DNA from: Arthrobacter sp. zg-Y919
Lineage (GTDB): Bacteria > Actinomycetota > Actinomycetes > Actinomycetales > Micrococcaceae
Reading direction: 5' to 3'
DNA length: 64,000 nucleotides
Assembly: GCF_030142045.1 (NCBI RefSeq)
Contig: NZ_CP126242.1
Coordinates: 1,860,001-1,924,000 of the forward strand
In this document: positions 36,098 to 44,897 of the stretch, piece after piece
Numbering within the stretch: position 1 is the first letter of the stretch
How the letters are laid out: each line of letters begins with the position of its first letter
Position numbers and translations under genes: made by a program
Notes under the pieces: model-generated
Told to the model about the DNA's origin: nothing
Databases searched by the model: none
The model's input: only the letters and a program-made list of their open reading frames with translations

Positions 36098-37438
36098 CTA
36101 GAGGATGCCCAGGTTCTTCTGCAGCTCGAACCGGGTCACCTGCTGGCGGTATTCGTTCCAGTCGGCGCGCTTGTTGCGCAGGAAGTTCTCGAACACCTGC
36201 TCACCCAGGATGTCGGCCACCAGCTCCGAGTCCTCCATCACGCGGACCGCGTCATGCAGTGACGCCGGCAGCGGATCGTGGCCCATGGCGCGGCGTTCGG
36301 CGGCGCTCAGGCTCTCGATGTCGTCTTCGGCGCCCGGCGGCAGCTCGTAACCTTCTTCGATGCCCTTCAGCCCTGCACCGAGGAGCACGGCGTAGGACAG
36401 GTACGGGTTGGCCGCGGAGTCGATGCCGCGGTATTCGATGCGGGCGGACTGCCCCTTGTTCGGCTTGTACAGCGGCACCCGCAGCAGGGCGGACCGGTTG
36501 TTGTGTCCCCAGGACAGGTAGCTGGGCGCTTCTCCGCCGCCCCAGAGCCGCTTGTAGGAGTTCACGAACTGGTTGGTGACGGCGGTGAATTCCGGAGCGT
36601 GCCGCAGGATGCCCGCCATGAACTGGCGTGCGGTGGTGGAGAGCTGGAACTCGGCACCGGCCTGGAAGAAGGCGTTGCTGTCACCCTCGAAGAGGGAGAA
36701 GTGGGTGTGCATGCCGGAGCCGGGGTGGTGCGAGAAGGGTTTGGGCATAAAGCTCGCGTAGCAGTTGGTCATCAACGCGACTTCCTTGACCACTGTGCGG
36801 AAGGTCATGATGTTGTCCGCGGTCTGCAGGGCGTCGGCGTAGCGCAGATCGATCTCGTTCTGGCCCGGACCGGCTTCGTGGTGGCTGAACTCCACGGAAA
36901 TGCCGACGGCCTCCAACATGGACACTGCCGTGCGGCGGAAGTCCTGGGCCACCCCGCCCGGAACGTGGTCGAAGTAGCCTGCCTGGTCCACGGGAACGGG
37001 CTGGCCGTCTTCGCCGAGCTCGTCCGACTTCAGCAGGTAGAACTCGATCTCGGGGTGGGTGTAACAGGTGAAGCCCATGTCCGCGGCCTTGGCCAGCTGG
37101 CGCTTGAGCACGTTCCGCGGATCGGCAGCCGAGGGCTGTCCGTCCGGGGTGAGGATGTCGCAGAACATCCGTGAGGTCTGCTCCTCGTCGCCGCGCCAGG
37201 GCAGGATCTGGAAGGTGGAGGGGTCCGGCTGGGCCAGCAGGTCCGATTCGAAGATCCGGGCCAGGCCCTCGATCGAGGAACCGTCAAAGCCCAGCCCCTC
37301 CTCAAAGGCGCCTTCGACTTCAGCAGGGGCCAGCGCCACGGATTTCAGCTGGCCGACGACGTCGGTAAACCACAACCGCACAAACCGGACATCGCGCTCC
37401 TCGATGGTGCGCAGAACGAATTCCTGCTGGCGGTTCAT
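36098..37438 (-). CDS. glnA2: Type I glutamine synthetase-like protein GlnA2
   Basis: This 446-residue protein is a glutamine synthetase paralogue. It has GFDGSSIEGLARIFESD near residue 50 and the block PGSGMHTHFSLF near 244, in place of the GMHCHQS form seen in GlnA. The adenylylation-site region reads EGYELPPGAEDDIE, not the LYELPPEE of GlnA, and regulation by adenylylation is doubtful. In Mycobacterium tuberculosis the GlnA2 gene also lies next to glnE; Streptomyces GlnA2 has gamma-glutamylpolyamine synthetase activity, so the real substrate here may be a polyamine rather than ammonia. AAGG lies a few bases before the ATG. Confidence 0.92.
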   Translation of the reverse strand: MNRQQEFVLRTIEERDVRFVRLWFTDVVGQLKSVALAPAEVEGAFEEGLGFDGSSIEGLARIFESDLLAQPDPSTFQILPWRGDEEQTSRMFCDILTPDGQPSAADPRNVLKRQLAKAADMGFTCYTHPEIEFYLLKSDELGEDGQPVPVDQAGYFDHVPGGVAQDFRRTAVSMLEAVGISVEFSHHEAGPGQNEIDLRYADALQTADNIMTFRTVVKEVALMTNCYASFMPKPFSHHPGSGMHTHFSLFEGDSNAFFQAGAEFQLSTTARQFMAGILRHAPEFTAVTNQFVNSYKRLWGGGEAPSYLSWGHNNRSALLRVPLYKPNKGQSARIEYRGIDSAANPYLSYAVLLGAGLKGIEEGYELPPGAEDDIESLSAAERRAMGHDPLPASLHDAVRVMEDSELVADILGEQVFENFLRNKRADWNEYRQQVTRFELQKNLGIL

Positions 37439-37486
37439 CCTTACCTTCTTTCCTGTACCCGGGGGCAGACGTGTGAAACCCTCTTC

Positions 37487-37492
37487 ACTCTA
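37487..37492 (-). promoter_or_regulatory. Candidate -10 element of glnA2-glnE
   Basis: TAGAGT on the minus strand lies about 49 bases before the glnA2 start. No recognisable GlnR box is near it, unlike glnA. Confidence 0.35.
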
Positions 37493-37591
37493 CCCACGCG
37501 GAGAGGATTTCGGCTCCAGCCGCGGACCGTGACGTGGCTGGGCGACGCCGGACGTCATCCGTCCGGCAGGCCGACGGGCAGCGTTCTTTAG

Positions 37592-37597
37592 TAGGCT
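37592..37597 (+). promoter_or_regulatory. -10 element of panB (leaderless type)
   Basis: TAGGCT is followed by 6 nt and the ATG at 37604, the same sequence and spacing as at lipB. No Shine-Dalgarno sequence is present. Confidence 0.55.
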
Positions 37598-37603
37598 CGG
37601 AAC

Positions 37604-38470
37604 ATGACCAGTGCCGAACAGCCCCCTCCGTACGCCGCAGCCTCCACGGACCCTTCCGTTCCCGCAGCACCGGCGCTGAAGAAAATCCGCATTTCACACC
37701 TGCAGCAGCTGAAGGACACCGGCGGCCGGTTCGCCATGCTGACCGCCTACGACCAGTACGCCGCCGGCATCTTCGACGAGGCAGGCATCGAGGTGCTGCT
37801 GGTCGGCGATTCCGCCGCGAACAACGTGATGGGCCATGCCACCACGCTGCCCATCACCATGGACGAGATGATCGTCTTCGCGCGTTCAGTCACGGCCGGC
37901 GCGTCACACGCCCTGGTGGTCTGCGACCTGCCCTTCGGCTCCTACGAGGTCTCCCCCGCCCAGGCGATCGAATCCTCGGTCCGGCTGATGAAGGAAGGCC
38001 TGGTGCATGCGGTGAAGATGGAAGGCGGCCGGCACTACGTTGACCATGTCCGGGCCATGACCGCCGCCGGCATCCCGGTGATGGCGCACATCGGCTTTAC
38101 TCCACAGGCAGAGCACGCCCTCGGCGGCTACAAGGTGCAGGGCCGGGGCGACGCCGGGGCGGAGGTGGTCCGGGACGCCGAGGCCCTCGCCGAAGCCGGC
38201 GCGTTCTGCGTCCTGATGGAGATGGTTCCCGCCGACGTCGCCGCAGAGGTCGACGCCGCTGTCCGGGTCCCGACCATCGGCATTGGTGCGGGCAACGCCA
38301 CCACGGGCCAGGTGCTGGTCTGGCAGGACATGGCCGGACTGCGCGGCGGAAAGCAGCCGCGTTTCGTCAAAGCGTTCGCGGACCTGCGGACCGAGCTGTC
38401 CCGGGCGGCAAAGGAGTACGCGGACGAGGTCCGCAGTGGTTCCTTCCCCGGCCCGGAACACAGCTTCTAG
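37604..38470 (+). CDS. panB: 3-methyl-2-oxobutanoate hydroxymethyltransferase
   Basis: This 288-residue enzyme makes ketopantoate from 2-oxoisovalerate in pantothenate and CoA synthesis. Family motifs are MLTAYDQYAAGIFDEAG near residue 45, the GDSAANNVMGHATTLPITMDEM block (split across 66-87) and IPVMAHIGFTPQ near 156, where the metal and substrate bind. The first 35 residues are an extra Pro/Ala-rich tail. It is cytosolic. The other pan genes are not in the window. Its position near glnE/glnA2 matches the order seen in mycobacteria. Confidence 0.95.
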   Translation: MTSAEQPPPYAAASTDPSVPAAPALKKIRISHLQQLKDTGGRFAMLTAYDQYAAGIFDEAGIEVLLVGDSAANNVMGHATTLPITMDEMIVFARSVTAGASHALVVCDLPFGSYEVSPAQAIESSVRLMKEGLVHAVKMEGGRHYVDHVRAMTAAGIPVMAHIGFTPQAEHALGGYKVQGRGDAGAEVVRDAEALAEAGAFCVLMEMVPADVAAEVDAAVRVPTIGIGAGNATTGQVLVWQDMAGLRGGKQPRFVKAFADLRTELSRAAKEYADEVRSGSFPGPEHSF

Positions 38471-38522
38471 GAATCCCGCCCGGCTCCCGGGCAGCCGTTG
38501 AGGGCACGCGCGGACGCGGCTC

Positions 38523-38687
38523 CTAGTTGTCTTCGTCCGCGTCCCAGGCCTTGTTCCGTGCCTGCACCTTCTGCAGCGCCAGCTCGGCTTCCTCCCGGGT
38601 GGGGTACGGCCCCAGCAGCTTGGTCCAGTCCGACTGCGGGCCTTCCTCCACCTGGTGGGTCACTACGTTGAACCAGAAATCGGCCAT
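38523..38687 (-). CDS. Small SPOR-domain-like protein (54 residues)
   Basis: This 54-residue acidic protein reads like a single SPOR-like repeat: [34 protein letters not shown], then a charged helical tail (AWDADEDN). The ATG at 38687 follows AGGAGG by 5 nt, a very strong ribosome binding site. It has no signal peptide or membrane segment, so unlike normal SPOR proteins it is probably cytosolic. It is divergent from map and convergent with panB. Short proteins of this kind are annotated as SPOR domain-containing in Arthrobacter relatives; function is unknown. Confidence 0.8.
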   Translation of the reverse strand: MADFWFNVVTHQVEEGPQSDWTKLLGPYPTREEAELALQKVQARNKAWDADEDN

Positions 38688-38761
38688 GGGGTCCTCCTGT
38701 TGACGTGGGGTGTGCCGGCACCGTGCCGGACGGCTCGTCCCGCCGTCGGGCGGGCTGGCGA

Positions 38762-38767
38762 TAAGAT
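38762..38767 (+). promoter_or_regulatory. -10 element of map (leaderless type)
   Basis: TAAGAT is followed by 7 nt and the ATG at 38775; there is no Shine-Dalgarno sequence before that ATG. This supports 38775 as the start rather than earlier in-frame codons. Confidence 0.5.
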
Positions 38768-38774
38768 CGATGGT

Positions 38775-39653
38775 ATGCCCCAGAAACTTGCCACCGCACC
38801 CGCTGGACACCTCACACCGGGAAGCGTGAGCCCCCGCCGGCCCGTGCCGGCGTCGATCCCCCGTCCCGAATACGTGGACAAGAAGGCGCCCGCACCGTTC
38901 ACCGGGTCCGAGGTGAAGTCGCCGGAAACGATCGAAAAGATCCGGACCGCGAGCAAGGTCGCCGCCCAGGCCATCGTCGAGGTCGGCCGGCACATCACCC
39001 CCGGCGTCACCACCGATGAGCTGGACCGGATCGGCCACGAGTTCCTGCTGGACCACCATGCCTACCCGTCCACGCTGGGCTACCGCGGCTTCCCGAAGTC
39101 CCTGTGCTCTTCCGTGAACGAGGTCATCTGCCACGGCATTCCGGACACCACCGTCCTTGCCGACGGCGACATCATCAACATCGACATCACCGCGTACATG
39201 GACGGCGTGCACGGCGACACCAACTGGACCTTCCTCGTGGGAGACGTCGACGACGAGTCACGGCTCCTCGTGGAGCGCACCCAGGAATCCCTGCGCCGGG
39301 CCATCAAGGCCGTTGCCCCGGGCCGGGAAATCAACGTCATTGGCCGTACCATCGAGTCCTACGCCAAGCGTTTCGGCTACGGCGTGGTCCGGGACTTCAC
39401 CGGCCACGGCGTCGGCGAAGCCTTCCACACCGGCCTGATCATCCCGCATTACGACGCCGCGCCCGCCTACAGCAGGCTGATTGAACCGGGAATGGTGTTT
39501 ACGATTGAACCTATGCTCACACTTGGCACCATCGAGTGGGACATGTGGGATGACAATTGGACAGTCCTGACCAAGGACCGCAAACGCACTGCACAGTTCG
39601 AGCACACCCTGCTCGTTACTGATGACGGCGCCGAAGTTCTGACCCTTCCCTGA
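38775..39653 (+). CDS. map: Type I methionyl aminopeptidase
   Basis: This 292-residue cytosolic enzyme removes the initiator methionine from new proteins. The five metal ligands can be placed: Asp in [15 protein letters not shown] (two residues), His in GHGVGEAFH, Glu in FTIEPM and Glu in QFEHTLLV. The N-terminal 45 residues are an extra segment ([17 protein letters not shown]) that is common in actinobacterial MetAP1c enzymes. The start at 38775 is supported by a leaderless-type promoter. ppgK follows after 37 bases and is probably co-transcribed. Confidence 0.95.
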   Translation: MPQKLATAPAGHLTPGSVSPRRPVPASIPRPEYVDKKAPAPFTGSEVKSPETIEKIRTASKVAAQAIVEVGRHITPGVTTDELDRIGHEFLLDHHAYPSTLGYRGFPKSLCSSVNEVICHGIPDTTVLADGDIINIDITAYMDGVHGDTNWTFLVGDVDDESRLLVERTQESLRRAIKAVAPGREINVIGRTIESYAKRFGYGVVRDFTGHGVGEAFHTGLIIPHYDAAPAYSRLIEPGMVFTIEPMLTLGTIEWDMWDDNWTVLTKDRKRTAQFEHTLLVTDDGAEVLTLP

Positions 39654-39690
39654 TCCGCTGACCCGAGCTCAGAACTACTACTGGAGAATC

Positions 39691-40494
39691 ATGGCCAAGA
39701 AGCATAAGTCCGACAAACACGTCGACGCCGTCATCGGAATTGATATCGGGGGCACGGGCATCAAGGGCGGCATAGTCGACCTGGCCAAGGGCAAGCTGAT
39801 TGGCGACCGTTTCCGCATTCCCACCCCGCAGCCCGCCACCCCCGAAGCCGTTGCCGGCGTCGTGGCAGAGATCGTGGCCGAACTGTCCGCCCGGCCCGGC
39901 GGCCCCGGCCCGGAGGTCCCTGTGGGCGTCACGTTCCCGGCCATCATCTCCCACGGCATCGCCCGCTCGGCTGCCAACGTGGATAACAGCTGGATCGACA
40001 CGGACGTTGACACCCTGCTCACCAAGGCGCTTGGGCGCGATGTGCAGGTGATGAACGACGCCGACGCCGCCGGCCTGGCGGAGGCCCGCTACGGCGCCGG
40101 CCGCGAGGTGGACGGCACCGTCCTGGTGATCACCCTGGGCACGGGCATCGGCTCGGCCCTGATCTACAAGGGCCTGCTGGTTCCCAACGCAGAGCTCGGC
40201 CACCTGGAAATCGACGGGCACGACGCCGAGACCAAGGCTTCCGCCTCAGCCCGGGAACGCGACGGCATCAGCTGGGAGGAATACGCCGAACGGCTCCAGC
40301 GCTATTTCTCGCACGTGGAGTTCCTCTTCTCCCCCGATCTGTTCGTGATCGGCGGCGGAATCTCCAAGCGCAGCGAGGACTTCCTCCCGCTGCTGAACCT
40401 GCGCACTCCGCTGGTCACCGCCAACCTGAAGAACAACGCGGGCATTGTCGGGGCCGCCCTTCAGGCAGCCATGCACTTCAAGTACCTCAAGTAG
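39691..40494 (+). CDS. ppgK: Polyphosphate glucokinase (ROK family)
   Basis: This 267-residue enzyme phosphorylates glucose using inorganic polyphosphate or ATP. It has the phosphate-binding [15 protein letters not shown] near residue 17, [15 protein letters not shown] near 124, [14 protein letters not shown] near 149 and ELGHLEIDG near 170, in line with PpgK of actinobacteria, including the Arthrobacter glucomannokinase. The zinc motif of other ROK proteins is absent, as in this subgroup. The ATG follows CTGGAGAATC, giving a good ribosome binding site. A terminator follows. Confidence 0.94.
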   Translation: MAKKHKSDKHVDAVIGIDIGGTGIKGGIVDLAKGKLIGDRFRIPTPQPATPEAVAGVVAEIVAELSARPGGPGPEVPVGVTFPAIISHGIARSAANVDNSWIDTDVDTLLTKALGRDVQVMNDADAAGLAEARYGAGREVDGTVLVITLGTGIGSALIYKGLLVPNAELGHLEIDGHDAETKASASARERDGISWEEYAERLQRYFSHVEFLFSPDLFVIGGGISKRSEDFLPLLNLRTPLVTANLKNNAGIVGAALQAAMHFKYLK

Positions 40495-40505
40495 CCGGTC
40501 AGACC

Positions 40506-40543
40506 GCAAAAGCGGCGGAAGGGTTTCCTTCCGCCGCTTTTGC
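40506..40543 (+). terminator. Intrinsic terminator after ppgK
   Basis: GCAAAAGCGGCGGAAGG pairs with CCTTCCGCCGCTTTTGC around a short loop. The symmetrical A/T ends let it work for both the plus-strand ppgK and the convergent nrdR. Confidence 0.9.
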
Positions 40544-40584
40544 AATGTCTGGTACAGGTACGGCAGTGCTCCAGCCGCAGTGGC

Positions 40585-41085
40585 CTACTGGGCGGTCAGC
40601 GGCCGCTGGGTACCGGACGGCACCCGGCTGGAGCTTTCCCGGGCTTCCGCCCGCAGCTTCCCGATCGCCGTCTCAAAATCTTCGAGGGACTCGAAGGACT
40701 GGTACACGCTCGCAAACCGCAGGTACGCCACCTGGTCCAGCTTCTGCAGCGGAGTGAGGATGGCCAGCCCGACCTCGTGGGCATCGATCTCTGCCACGCC
40801 GCTGGCCCTGATGGTCTCTTCCACTTCCTGCGCGAGCATGGCCAGGTCATCCTCGCTGACCGGGCGGCCCTGGCAGGCCTTCCGCGCACCGTTGATCACC
40901 TTGCTGCGGCTGAAGGGTTCGCCCACCCCGGAACGCTTGATCACGCTCAGGCTGGTGGTCTCCACAGTGGAGAAACGGCGTCCGCACTGTGGACACTGCC
41001 GGCGGCGGCGGATGGCCGATCCGTCGTCGGCCAGGCGGCTGTCGACGACGCGGGAATCAGCGTTGCGGCAAAACGGACAGTACAT
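40585..41085 (-). CDS. nrdR: Transcriptional repressor NrdR
   Basis: This 166-residue regulator represses ribonucleotide reductase genes when dATP is high. The N-terminal zinc ribbon is CPFC (3-6) with CPQC (31-34), and residues 47-137 form the ATP-cone domain. Length is typical with a small C-terminal extension. AAAGGAC lies 7 nt before the ATG. Two NrdR-type boxes lie upstream of its promoter, so autoregulation is likely. In Streptomyces nrdR is next to nrdJ; here no ribonucleotide reductase gene is nearby. Confidence 0.96.
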   Translation of the reverse strand: MYCPFCRNADSRVVDSRLADDGSAIRRRRQCPQCGRRFSTVETTSLSVIKRSGVGEPFSRSKVINGARKACQGRPVSEDDLAMLAQEVEETIRASGVAEIDAHEVGLAILTPLQKLDQVAYLRFASVYQSFESLEDFETAIGKLRAEARESSSRVPSGTQRPLTAQ

Positions 41086-41123
41086 ATCCCGTCCTTTCGC
41101 GAAGGGGCCTTATGGTGCTCTCA

Positions 41124-41152
41124 CTATAGGGCCCGCACTGCCCCAATACCAA
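41124..41152 (-). promoter_or_regulatory. Candidate promoter of nrdR
   Basis: On the minus strand TTGGTA, 18 bp, TATAGT precedes the nrdR start by about 40 bases. The NrdR-type boxes are directly upstream of this -35 region. Confidence 0.5.
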
Positions 41153-41160
41153 GCGTGGAA

Positions 41161-41200
41161 CCACAACATGTAGTACTCGTCGGTACTACATGTAGGTAGT
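41161..41200. promoter_or_regulatory. Pair of NrdR-type boxes upstream of nrdR
   Basis: Minus-strand cores CTACATGTTG (centre at 41168/41169) and CTACATGTAG (centre at 41190/41191) both match the NrdR pattern CWANATNTWG. They are 22 bp apart centre to centre, about two helical turns, so two NrdR units could bind on the same face. Confidence 0.7.
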
Positions 41201-41220
41201 CCACGTTCCGCCTGCCTCAG

Positions 41221-42570
41221 TTATTCGAAGCGGATACTGACTGCGTCCCCGTGGGCGGGCAGGTCCTCGGCACGGGAGAGGGCCACAATGTCGCCGCTGA
41301 CTTCCTCCAACGCTTCGCGGTTGTAGCTGACCACCTGGATGGCACGCATGAAGGTGGTCACGTTCAGTCCGGAAGAGAACGCCGCGGTTCCGCCCGTGGG
41401 CAGCACGTGGTTGGAGCCGGCGCAGTAATCGCCCAGGCTGACGGGGCTGTAATCCCCCACGAAAATGGCTCCGGCGCTGCGGATCCGCGCCGCCACCGCT
41501 TCGGCGTCGGCTGTCTGGATTTCCAGGTGCTCGGCGGCGTAGGCGTCGCACACAGCTATGCCCTGTTCCAGTCCGTCCACGAGGATTACGCCGGACTGTG
41601 TGCCGGAAAGCGCCGTTCGTACTCGTTCGCTGTGCTTGGTGTCCGCAACCTGGCGTCCCAGTTCCACCCGGACGGCCGCGGCAAGCTGCTCCGATGCCGT
41701 GACGAGGACAGAACCGGCGTTCGGATCGTGCTCGGCCTGGCTGACCAGGTCCGCTGCCACCAGCCGCGGGTCCGCAGTTTCGTCGGCGAGGACCATGATC
41801 TCGGTGGGACCGGCCTCCGAATCAATACCGACAACACCCTTCACCAGGCGCTTGGCAGTCGCGACAAACACGTTTCCGGGACCGGTGACTACATCCACGG
41901 GCAGGATCGCCGCATTGTCTCCGTCGGCCGCCACACCGTAGGCAAAGGCGGCAACAGCCTGCGCGCCGCCCACCGCGTACACCTCGTCAATTCCCAGCAG
42001 TTTTGCCGCAGCCAGGATGGTGGGGTGGGGCAACCCGCCGAATTCCTTCTGCGGCGGGGAGGCAAGGGCGAGGGACTCGACACCGGCCGCCTGCGCCGGC
42101 ACCACGTTCATCACCACCGACGACGGGTACACCGCCAGGCCGCCGGGGACGTAAAGCCCCACGCGGGACACCGGCATCCAGCGGTGGGTCAGCACCGCAC
42201 CGGGACGGATTTCCACCCGGGCGTCGGCAGGGCGCTGTGCCTGCGCAAAGATCCGGGTCCGTTCGATCGCCGTTTCGAGCGCGGCCCGGACGGCCGGGTC
42301 CAGCTTTTCCAGTGCCGAGTCCAGTGCTTCGGCGGGAACCCGGACCTGTTCCTGGGCCACGCCGTCGAACCGCTGCGCCAGTTCCGTCAATGCGGTGAAT
42401 CCCCGGGTGCGGACGTCGGTGATGATCGCCGTAACGGCATCAGACGCGGAGTCGAAGGACGCCTGGGCCCGCGGCATGGCACCCTTGAGCCCGGCCGGGC
42501 TCAAATGCCGGCCGCGCAGATCGATGGTGCGGAAGGATTCGAAAGCTGCTTCGGGGCTGGAGGATTTCAC
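41221..42570 (-). CDS. hisD: Histidinol dehydrogenase
   Basis: This 449-residue enzyme carries out the last two oxidations of histidine synthesis with zinc and NAD+. Family blocks include VGLYVPGG near residue 139, [10 protein letters not shown] near 255, [15 protein letters not shown] near 279 (zinc and catalytic His), and AEHLEIQT and [23 protein letters not shown] towards the end. The GTG at 42570 is preceded by TAGACT and 7 nt, which points to a leaderless start; an in-frame TTG 6 codons upstream is the alternative. The other his genes are not in the window. nrdR follows after 135 bases with its own promoter. Confidence 0.95.
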   Translation of the reverse strand: MKSSSPEAAFESFRTIDLRGRHLSPAGLKGAMPRAQASFDSASDAVTAIITDVRTRGFTALTELAQRFDGVAQEQVRVPAEALDSALEKLDPAVRAALETAIERTRIFAQAQRPADARVEIRPGAVLTHRWMPVSRVGLYVPGGLAVYPSSVVMNVVPAQAAGVESLALASPPQKEFGGLPHPTILAAAKLLGIDEVYAVGGAQAVAAFAYGVAADGDNAAILPVDVVTGPGNVFVATAKRLVKGVVGIDSEAGPTEIMVLADETADPRLVAADLVSQAEHDPNAGSVLVTASEQLAAAVRVELGRQVADTKHSERVRTALSGTQSGVILVDGLEQGIAVCDAYAAEHLEIQTADAEAVAARIRSAGAIFVGDYSPVSLGDYCAGSNHVLPTGGTAAFSSGLNVTTFMRAIQVVSYNREALEEVSGDIVALSRAEDLPAHGDAVSIRFE

Positions 42571-42577
42571 GTCTTCC

Positions 42578-42583
42578 AGTCTA
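42578..42583 (-). promoter_or_regulatory. -10 element of hisD (leaderless type)
   Basis: TAGACT on the minus strand is followed by 7 nt and the GTG at 42570. Confidence 0.5.
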
Positions 42584-42621
42584 CCCAAGCCCTCTTCGGG
42601 CGTTCACGGCGAGTACCCGCG

Positions 42622-43260
42622 TTACGGCTGCGAATGAGGCCTGGGACGGGTGAAGTTCTGCCACGCGATGGCTGCGAGGTTCAACTGGGCCGGTTGCGCG
42701 TCGCCTCCGGCAATCTGCTCGTTCAGCCGCCCGTCGTAAAGCGCCAGCAGTGACCGGGCCAGTTCCGAGACATCGACCGTAAATTCCGTGTCCTGCGCCT
42801 CGGCGACCCGGATCAGGGCAGCGGTCACAGCCTCCGACAGGACAGCCCGCTGGTCGGCGACCACGGTGCGCACGCGCTCAGACCTCCGGGCGGCCAGCAG
42901 GAGCTCCAGCCGCACGGCATGCCACACGGTGTCGGACGTAAAATCCGCCATGCCTTCGAGGGTGTGCTCGATGACGGCTGTGGGTTCCAGCCCACCGGGG
43001 CGAAGCCAGTGGTCCAGCTGCCGGTTGAGCCGTTCAGCCAACTGCCGGGCGTGGTCTTCGTACATAGCCAGCGCCAGTTCCGTTTTCGAGGCGAAGTTGC
43101 TGTAAAAAGCACCCCTGGTGAAGCCCGCCGCGGCGCACAGCTCCTCGACGCTGGCACCCTCAAGGCCCCGCTCCGCAAAGACCGCAGCCGAAGTGGCCAG
43201 CAGGCGGCTTCTCGTCGCCGTCCTCGACCTTTTGGCGGGTTCGGCTTCAACGGGCCCCAT
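42622..43260 (-). CDS. TetR/AcrR family transcriptional regulator
   Basis: This 212-residue repressor has an N-terminal TetR DNA-binding domain with the helix-turn-helix at residues 38-62 (VEELCAAAGFTRGAFYSNF and on), and an all-helical ligand domain that binds an unknown small molecule. GGAGAGAGG lies about 6 nt before the ATG at 43260, which decides the start against longer in-frame versions. It is divergent from the YhgE/Pip-type gene, and two operator-like dyads lie between the two genes, so it most likely represses both. Confidence 0.9.
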   Translation of the reverse strand: MGPVEAEPAKRSRTATRSRLLATSAAVFAERGLEGASVEELCAAAGFTRGAFYSNFASKTELALAMYEDHARQLAERLNRQLDHWLRPGGLEPTAVIEHTLEGMADFTSDTVWHAVRLELLLAARRSERVRTVVADQRAVLSEAVTAALIRVAEAQDTEFTVDVSELARSLLALYDGRLNEQIAGGDAQPAQLNLAAIAWQNFTRPRPHSQP

Positions 43261-43292
43261 GGTGGTCCTCTCTCCGGCAGTGCATCTCCTCA

Positions 43293-43310
43293 CGATACAT
43301 GGGTGTATCG
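43293..43310. promoter_or_regulatory. Operator-like perfect dyad in the tetR/YhgE divergent region
   Basis: CGATACA and TGTATCG are perfect 7-bp arms around TGGG. The site lies 33 bases before the tetR start and is a good candidate for the TetR-family binding site. Confidence 0.7.
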
Positions 43311-43322
43311 TCATGGAAGTCA

Positions 43323-43362
43323 ATACACGAGTGTATCCAAGTCGTTAGTGTATCCAAGTCGT
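43323..43362. promoter_or_regulatory. Second dyad plus direct repeat near the YhgE-type gene promoter
   Basis: ATACAC-GA-GTGTAT (43323-43336) is a perfect dyad. The sequence GTGTATCCAAGTCGT occurs twice (43331-43345 and 43348-43362), 17 bp apart, giving an additional half-site next to the plus-strand gene. Confidence 0.6.
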
Positions 43363-43382
43363 CCGTTAGAGGATCTGCCCGC

Positions 43383-44885
43383 ATGTCCACCTCCACACCA
43401 ACGCGTCCCCGCCACGCCGCCCGCCCGGAGGGCGGGCCCCCGGTCTCCCCGTACCGGTCCCCCATGTTCTGGCTGCTTCCCATCCTGGTGGTTGTCCTCC
43501 TGGCGGCCATCGGGACCGGACTCTATATGGGTGGGCTCGCCAATCCGACGGCACACCTGAAGGACTTCCCGGTTGCCGTGGTTAACGAGGACGCCGGCAC
43601 GGACCCTGCCGCCGAAAACGCTCCGCAGAATCTGGGCCGGGAGATCGTGGACGGCTTTGCTGACCGGGCTGCGGAAGGGGACACGCTGGACCTGCGGATC
43701 CTCTCCTGGGCGGACGCCCGGGAGCAGCTCGAGAACGGCGAGGTGTACGCTGCCGTGGTCATCCCCGAGACGTTCTCCGCGGACGCCGCAGGACTGGTCT
43801 CCGGAGCGCTGACCGTGGAGCCAACCGCCCGCCCCGACATCACCGTCTACACCGACCCGAAGGCCGGTGCACTGGCCGCACGCCTGGCGGCCGGCATCAT
43901 CGAACCCGGGTTGAAGGAAGCCAGCACCTCCCTGGGGGAACAGCTCAGCAGCGCCGCGGAGGATGCCGAAGTCCAGGCGCGGGCCCTGGTGGAGCAGCAA
44001 CTGGCCGCATCCCAGGATGACCAGGCCCGCCGGACGCTGGAAGCTGCCACCCAGGCAGGCCCGGCCACCGAGGCCTTTGCGCGGCAGCTCACCCAGCAGC
44101 AGGCCGGGACACCGGCCCAGCTGGCGGACAAGCTGGCCCCCACGGTCAGTGCTTCCTCCACCCTGCTGCTGCAGGATCCGGTGCACATCACCTCGGCCAC
44201 CTATCACCAGGTGGAAGAAGGCACGGCCCTGGGAATGGGCTCGTTCTACTACGCCATCCTGCTCCTGGTCCTGGGGCTGACCGGTTCCATTGGCGTTAAT
44301 CTCCTGGTCGACGGGCGGCTGGGGATCACACCCCTGGAAATAGGGCCGCAGTTCCTCCAGGCCCGGCGCACCACACCCTCCCGCTGGATGACCATGCTGG
44401 TCAAGTGGGGAATCTTTGTTACTGCGGCGGCACCCGCGGCAGGCGTGGTGATGTGGGTGGCCTCCGCGGCCGATGTTCCCCTGCCCAACGGGGGCACGCT
44501 GTTCCTGGTCAGCTGGCTGGCCATGTCTGCTGTTTCGGCGGCGGTGTTTACCCTGCTGACCCTCTTTGGCAATGCGGGCCTGCTGGTTTCCATGATCTAC
44601 CTGGTGCTTATGGGCCTGCCCTCGTCCGGGGCAGTGGTGCCGGTCGAGGCCCTGCCCGGATTCTTCCGGGCGATCGCCCCCTGGGAACCCCTGCACCACA
44701 TAGCCACAGCCGTCCGCAGCGTCCTGTACTTCGGGTCGGGGACCAATACCGGGCTGGGCGCCGATGTGCTGGCCCTGACCGTCATCCTGGTGGTCTCGCT
44801 GCTTGTCGGCATCCTGACGGGCGCCGCCTATGACCGGTTCTTTGGCCGCCGCGGGGCCAAGGCAACCGGCGTGGCAGCGGCCTGA
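43383..44885 (+). CDS. YhgE/Pip-type ABC-2-like membrane protein
   Basis: This 500-residue protein has one membrane segment near the N-terminus (about 28-50), a long extracellular domain of some 240 residues, and five or six membrane segments in the last 200 residues. FPVAVVNEDAG near residue 62 is the characteristic YhgE/Pip block. The family includes phage-infection protein and DUF3533-type transport proteins, and members often pair with a TetR regulator and act in export of lipids or antimicrobials. The ATG at 43383 follows AGAGGAT. It is controlled by the divergent TetR-family gene by context. Confidence 0.87.
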   Translation: MSTSTPTRPRHAARPEGGPPVSPYRSPMFWLLPILVVVLLAAIGTGLYMGGLANPTAHLKDFPVAVVNEDAGTDPAAENAPQNLGREIVDGFADRAAEGDTLDLRILSWADAREQLENGEVYAAVVIPETFSADAAGLVSGALTVEPTARPDITVYTDPKAGALAARLAAGIIEPGLKEASTSLGEQLSSAAEDAEVQARALVEQQLAASQDDQARRTLEAATQAGPATEAFARQLTQQQAGTPAQLADKLAPTVSASSTLLLQDPVHITSATYHQVEEGTALGMGSFYYAILLLVLGLTGSIGVNLLVDGRLGITPLEIGPQFLQARRTTPSRWMTMLVKWGIFVTAAAPAAGVVMWVASAADVPLPNGGTLFLVSWLAMSAVSAAVFTLLTLFGNAGLLVSMIYLVLMGLPSSGAVVPVEALPGFFRAIAPWEPLHHIATAVRSVLYFGSGTNTGLGADVLALTVILVVSLLVGILTGAAYDRFFGRRGAKATGVAAA

Positions 44886-44897
44886 CCGGGCCCCGCC

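Noticed and set aside
37439..37603. A GlnR box upstream of glnA2
   Set aside because: GAAAC-like pieces occur, but no pair keeps the GTnAC-n6-GAAAC spacing.
38478..38492. Short GC hairpin after panB as terminator
   Set aside because: The stem is only 6 bp (GCCCGG/CCGGGC) and has no U-run; chance occurrence is likely in such GC-rich DNA.
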